A stretch of 64,000 bases of DNA from Glandiceps talaboti (Eukaryota > Hemichordata > Enteropneusta > Spengelidae): positions 20,411,651 through 20,475,650 of the forward strand of contig NC_135563.1 of NCBI RefSeq assembly GCF_964340395.1, given 5' to 3'. This document shows positions 38,901 through 64,000 of this stretch, one piece after another. A program made the position numbers and the translations under genes. Numbering within the stretch: position 1 is the stretch's first letter; each line of letters begins with the position of its first letter. The notes under the pieces were generated by a model. It saw only the letters and a list, made by a program, of their open reading frames with translations. It searched no databases and was not told the origin of the DNA.

Positions 38901-40692
38901 AGAGTAGAGATGAAGCGAAGTTTGTAGGTGTATAATTATTCTGACATATTGTGTTGCGAACAAGGTGCATATTTTCTCAGCTCAATCAATACAGCTCGAT
39001 TGCCCGGCAATTTTCGGATTTGGTAGGTTATAATCCATAATGGGTGTGGTTTGTTACTAATATAGCCCAATTTTACAGTTGTTAGGGGTCTTGTTAGGAA
39101 GGCTAATGATGATACCAATAAACGAACACGAATTCGACACCATACACCATGTTTTCTTTTACCCAAAGTGTGATTATCTCTAAAATGTCACCCTTATAGA
39201 GCTTATAGAGCCAAGTCTTGGTTAAGTGCGTAACTACCATCGGTGTTTGTCACCTGCCTATCAAAGAGGTGACGTGTTAATGACAGCCATGTTGGAAATA
39301 AGGAACAGGGGAAGAATTTACCAAACCCATTCATAGTCGAGAAAACCGAGTAACTGATATATGGGCTTAACAGAGAATTTCTCTACCCCCGTCTGTTCAG
39401 ATTGTGATCAGTGTCAATGTGAAAACACCGTGACAAAACCTACGTTGCAAATGTATAACAAAGATCTACTATTCCACTCTTAGATTTCTTACCACTTCAC
39501 ACGTGTCAAAGCGCAGATAAGCAGAAAACATGATACTTGTGAGTCAGTATGTAGTTAATTCCTAACACAATAACCATTTGGTAGTCGAGTCAGCTCTTCT
39601 GTATGGGTGATCCAACTTTTCTATGTCGAAACTAAGACCTTAATTGCATACATTATGGTGACCAAGTACATGATGTCTGTACACCGCAATGCTTTGTTAC
39701 AGTCGGCATTCGGTGTATTTTGGCTGTGGCAATGAAAGAGACCATTTACACGAATGTTGCATTCATTTTTTAAAATTGGTTTTGTAAAAGTCACTTGTTT
39801 TTGTCTCATTGTCAAAGTGTGTGTGTGTGTGTGTGTGTGTTTGTAATAGCATATATGATTGTCTTCAGAGTTTAGTTTCGTAGGTTAGCGTTTAAATGGG
39901 TACGTGCTACAATTTTGTAAATTTTAACAAAACAGGATAACACGAACCTTTTCCTTCTCCTAAAGGTGGCACTATAGATGAAACCTTTCAAGACTTGTAA
40001 AGGTAAGACTAGTATTTGAAAACTTTCCAGATGTGTAAATGTAGAAGCCTTTCTAGTCGAAACTATTGCTGAAACTATTGCTGACCTTCCAACCGTACAG
40101 GTGAACATCGATAAACAATTATAACTTTGTTGTGAATTTCAACAGACACGAGTCGATTTATAGTTTAATAATTTATGGCATACAACGTGAAAACTATATT
40201 TACCATTGTTTTCCAATATGTTGTCAGGGACCCGATACAAATGATATTTTACAAACGAGCGACATTTTCAAATTTCTGCATTGCGAAGTGTCTTAATAGA
40301 TCTTACTAAAAATTAAAATGACATATGACTTGCTGTTTAAAAAACAAGATTGCTTTGAGACAGTATTGGATATACATAACCATATTACATGGATGAGGTG
40401 ATAAGATTGGTAAATCATCTATACAGAAGCTTATTGCATGGATTAACGATTGGCTTGGATATCATCTACATTGATACACATGTATCTAACCACATTCATT
40501 GATACAAATAAGAAAGTGGAACAGAACAGTCTGAATTTTGGTCACAATTCACCGACTGTGTACAAATTATTAACTTGAAATGGTGTGACAGACTGTTATC
40601 CTTTTCAAAGTTATATGTGACTCCAACATACTGGCTATTTACATTTATTTTTTTTGATCAATAGATAAGTCAGAAAACAAACTTTACGATCC

Positions 40693-40798
<106 letters not shown>

Positions 40799-41648
40799 TG
40801 GAATTGTGAGGGGAGGGGCGCACATTGTGTACGTCAAAATTAATTGTTGGTATAATCATGGAAGTATACTTCCATGGTTAAATGGATAGCAACATTTTCC
40901 TGGTGGGGAGTGGGCAAATCATTTTCTGTATTGGGTGAGCAGTGGACTGGCGGGCAAGTTGAAACCCAGTGGGAGGGAAGGAGGGAAGGCAGATATCCTT
41001 CCCTACCAGTGTGAGGGCACAAAAACAGCAAAACACCCTCCTCACATTTGTTTTGGAGGGAGGGATGATTCAATTAAAAACATCACATTTAGTCTGATGA
41101 TGAACACCTAGGCTCATCACTCAGAGTGTTGAGAGAACACTATAACCCACAATCAACAAAACGAAGGGTGTAGGTGCTATGACCGAATATTGCGAGTCTA
41201 TTTATGAAAGATATGGCTTGGAAACTTTACCAGTATGCAGTGATACACGGTGTATTTACATCTTATGAGCCAAAATCGTGCGGATTTATGTAAATAACTA
41301 TTATAGATGCAACGTTTTGATTCAAAGACTTCTACAGGCAATGACAGGAGAATCACAGTCATGGAGCTACACATTTTGCGAGTGGTTGGTCAACTTCTTG
41401 GGAACTTTTACCGACTGACCCCAATAGAATTGTGGGAAAATAAATACCCCCTAACTCACTACTTATTCAATTACTTGGTTTTCGTTTGCAGTTCATTTCC
41501 TGTACCAATAACAGAAATTCGAGATGATTATTACTTTCTCTTTACTTCCAACGTCTAAAGCGTGAGGTATTCAATCGTGGCCATCTAACGATGGTCGAAT
41601 GAATAGACGACTTCAATTCTTGAAATGATTAGAGAGATAAGGAGTCTT

Positions 41649-41664
41649 AATGGCTGCCATTTTG
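41649..41664 (+). promoter_or_regulatory. YY1-like motif pair upstream of CCDC149
   Basis: AATGGCTGCCATTTTG contains CTGCCATTTTG, a close match to the YY1 site (GCCGCCATTTTG), and an opposed ATGGC, so the core is an inverted repeat. It lies about 40 bp before the CCDC149 ATG. YY1 sites are common at TSSs of broadly expressed genes; use here is inferred. The embedded ATG opens a 9-codon upstream frame. Confidence 0.4.
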
Positions 41665-41704
41665 TCGAGATGTCACTAGAAACATGAACTACAAGTGACC
41701 AACC

Positions 41705-62727
<21,023 letters not shown>

Positions 62728-62748
<21 letters not shown>

Positions 62749-62806
62749 ACAACATCCACAACCAGCACCACTGCCAGCAACACCGGCACAAGATGTTGAA
62801 GTGTAG
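62728..62806 (+). repeat. 58-bp offset duplication of the CCDC149 C-terminal codons
   Basis: The last seven codons with stop (62728-62748: A R D V E V stop) recur at 62786-62806 as A Q D V E V stop, 58 bp later and so in the +1 frame. The second copy differs by one amino-acid change, two synonymous changes and the stop type (TAG instead of TAA). Its frame is open upstream through the intervening sequence and gives a Pro-rich leader (CCA, CCA, CCG codons). Confidence 0.85.
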
Positions 62807-64000
62807 TCTAGATACAAACCCCCACTAGCTACAACATATATATAACTGACTGCCAACATGAACATTGTAAATATTTACATGATTGGGTTTTGTTGCAATA
62901 CATCTTACAAGTTTTACTTTGGATGCTATACATGATTAGCCAAGCAATCCACACAAAATATAGGGTACAAATGATCCCTGGTATATGATTTGTAATTGGA
63001 ATGTTTTAATTTTAAAGATTGGGGTGTTGGTAATTGTTGTAGAATTTGACATTAGGACAAATATTATTTAGTTGAAAAATTCCTCCATTTTTTCCAGACA
63101 ATCCAAATGTGTCCCTTTCCTTATTTACAATGTGTTTAGTATTTGTAACCTACAGTTTAGGGGCCATACAGGTCACATCCATGACTTTCAATGAAATATT
63201 TACTGTTAAAATTGACTTTCTAGAAATAGTTAAATCTAAGAAACAAGTGACACAGCTCATATCTAAGTAAATCTAACAAGATCATCATGAAATCAATGCA
63301 GCTGGGATGTGAACTTGTATATTGAGTACTGATTTATATATATCATATATCAATATTTTATGTCATTAGTATGTAAACTTTACTTTAACTTATTAGTTTA
63401 TCATTTTACCAGGGAGCCCACTGTAGTTGTGGTTGAATGTTCTAGATATAGAGATAATATTACCAGACTTTCCCAGTATGTTTATTAGATGACCAAAGCG
63501 TCGTCAATCTACCAATGCAAAACTTATCTTTCTATACCAGTGTAATGCTAACATCATAAAAATTGTAAACCTTGCTTTCCGCAGACTTTTTACATAACTT
63601 GATATCGGAATTATTTACAAGTTATATTTGGGTTTTCAGCATTAATGATAGCTCATCGTCTAAAAATGTAATGTGATTGTTGATTGGCTAATTAGCCATG
63701 GAATTTAATTATTCTAATTCTGACAACCAGTTAGAACCATTGTTACATCTAGTGCAAAAGTTTCTCTTTTTTGTATGTACAAAATATATAATGTATTTAA
63801 GTCGTATTTATTACTTGTTAGAATATATTTATTTTTGTGGATGTGAAAATATTTCCTTAGTTGTTATATCAAAGTTCTAAGTATTATTTAGCAAGAAAGG
63901 AACACCACTGTGAGGAAGATTATTACTTTTGTAATCAGTGAATCATTCAGTCATTTTATCATGGGATTTTACTTTATCGCTCAAATTACCAGATATTATT
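62749..64000 (+). other. CCDC149 3' flank / presumed 3' UTR
   Basis: AT-rich non-coding sequence with no recognised gene. No canonical AATAAA was seen on the + strand, so the transcript may end outside the window or use a variant signal. Confidence 0.5.

Overview
The window is animal (bilaterian) nuclear DNA: AT-rich, with long introns with GT..AG ends, many microsatellites, and short inverted-repeat transposons. The proteins resemble vertebrate and other bilaterian orthologues, but introns are short for a vertebrate and repeat content is high. A marine invertebrate (deuterostome or lophotrochozoan) is the best guess; the phylum cannot be fixed from sequence alone.

Three complete protein-coding genes were assembled by joining exons whose phases all agree. 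(1) 1175-15198, + strand: a kidney/liver-type glutaminase (GLS family), 16 exons, 625 aa, with EF-hand-like N-domain, complete catalytic domain and ankyrin repeats. (2) 24308-35927, - strand: a BMP-class TGF-beta ligand, 3 exons, 426 aa, with signal peptide, propeptide, RQKR furin site and seven-cysteine mature domain. (3) 41705-62748, + strand: a CCDC149 orthologue, 11 exons, 747 aa, whose coiled-coil core is followed by a long acidic tail carrying a 9-residue tandem array of NPF motifs, a polyproline stretch and a C-terminal DVEV.

Layout: 1-1174 is the glutaminase upstream region with a 12-bp palindromic E-box 42 bp before the ATG. 15199-24307 lies between the convergent glutaminase and BMP genes and holds the glutaminase 3' UTR, a 40-bp minisatellite and other simple repeats. 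BMP intron 1 (25705-35581) is about 9.9 kb with no gene recognised. 35928-41704 separates the divergent BMP and CCDC149 genes. CCDC149 introns are rich in MITE-like elements. The three genes do not form an obvious functional unit: one is glutamine metabolism, one secreted signalling, one a poorly characterised coiled-coil protein.

Most noteworthy: the NPF array in CCDC149 (a predicted EH-domain/endocytic recycling ligand); a 58-bp duplication of the CCDC149 C-terminus that preserves DVEV out of frame; an intronic tandem array derived from the CCDC149 exon 4 splice donor; a Ser at the glutaminase position that governs BPTES-type allosteric inhibition; a basic NLS-like glutaminase tail; a decayed THAP zinc-finger gene in glutaminase intron 2; and at least five inverted-repeat transposon families, two of them multi-copy here.
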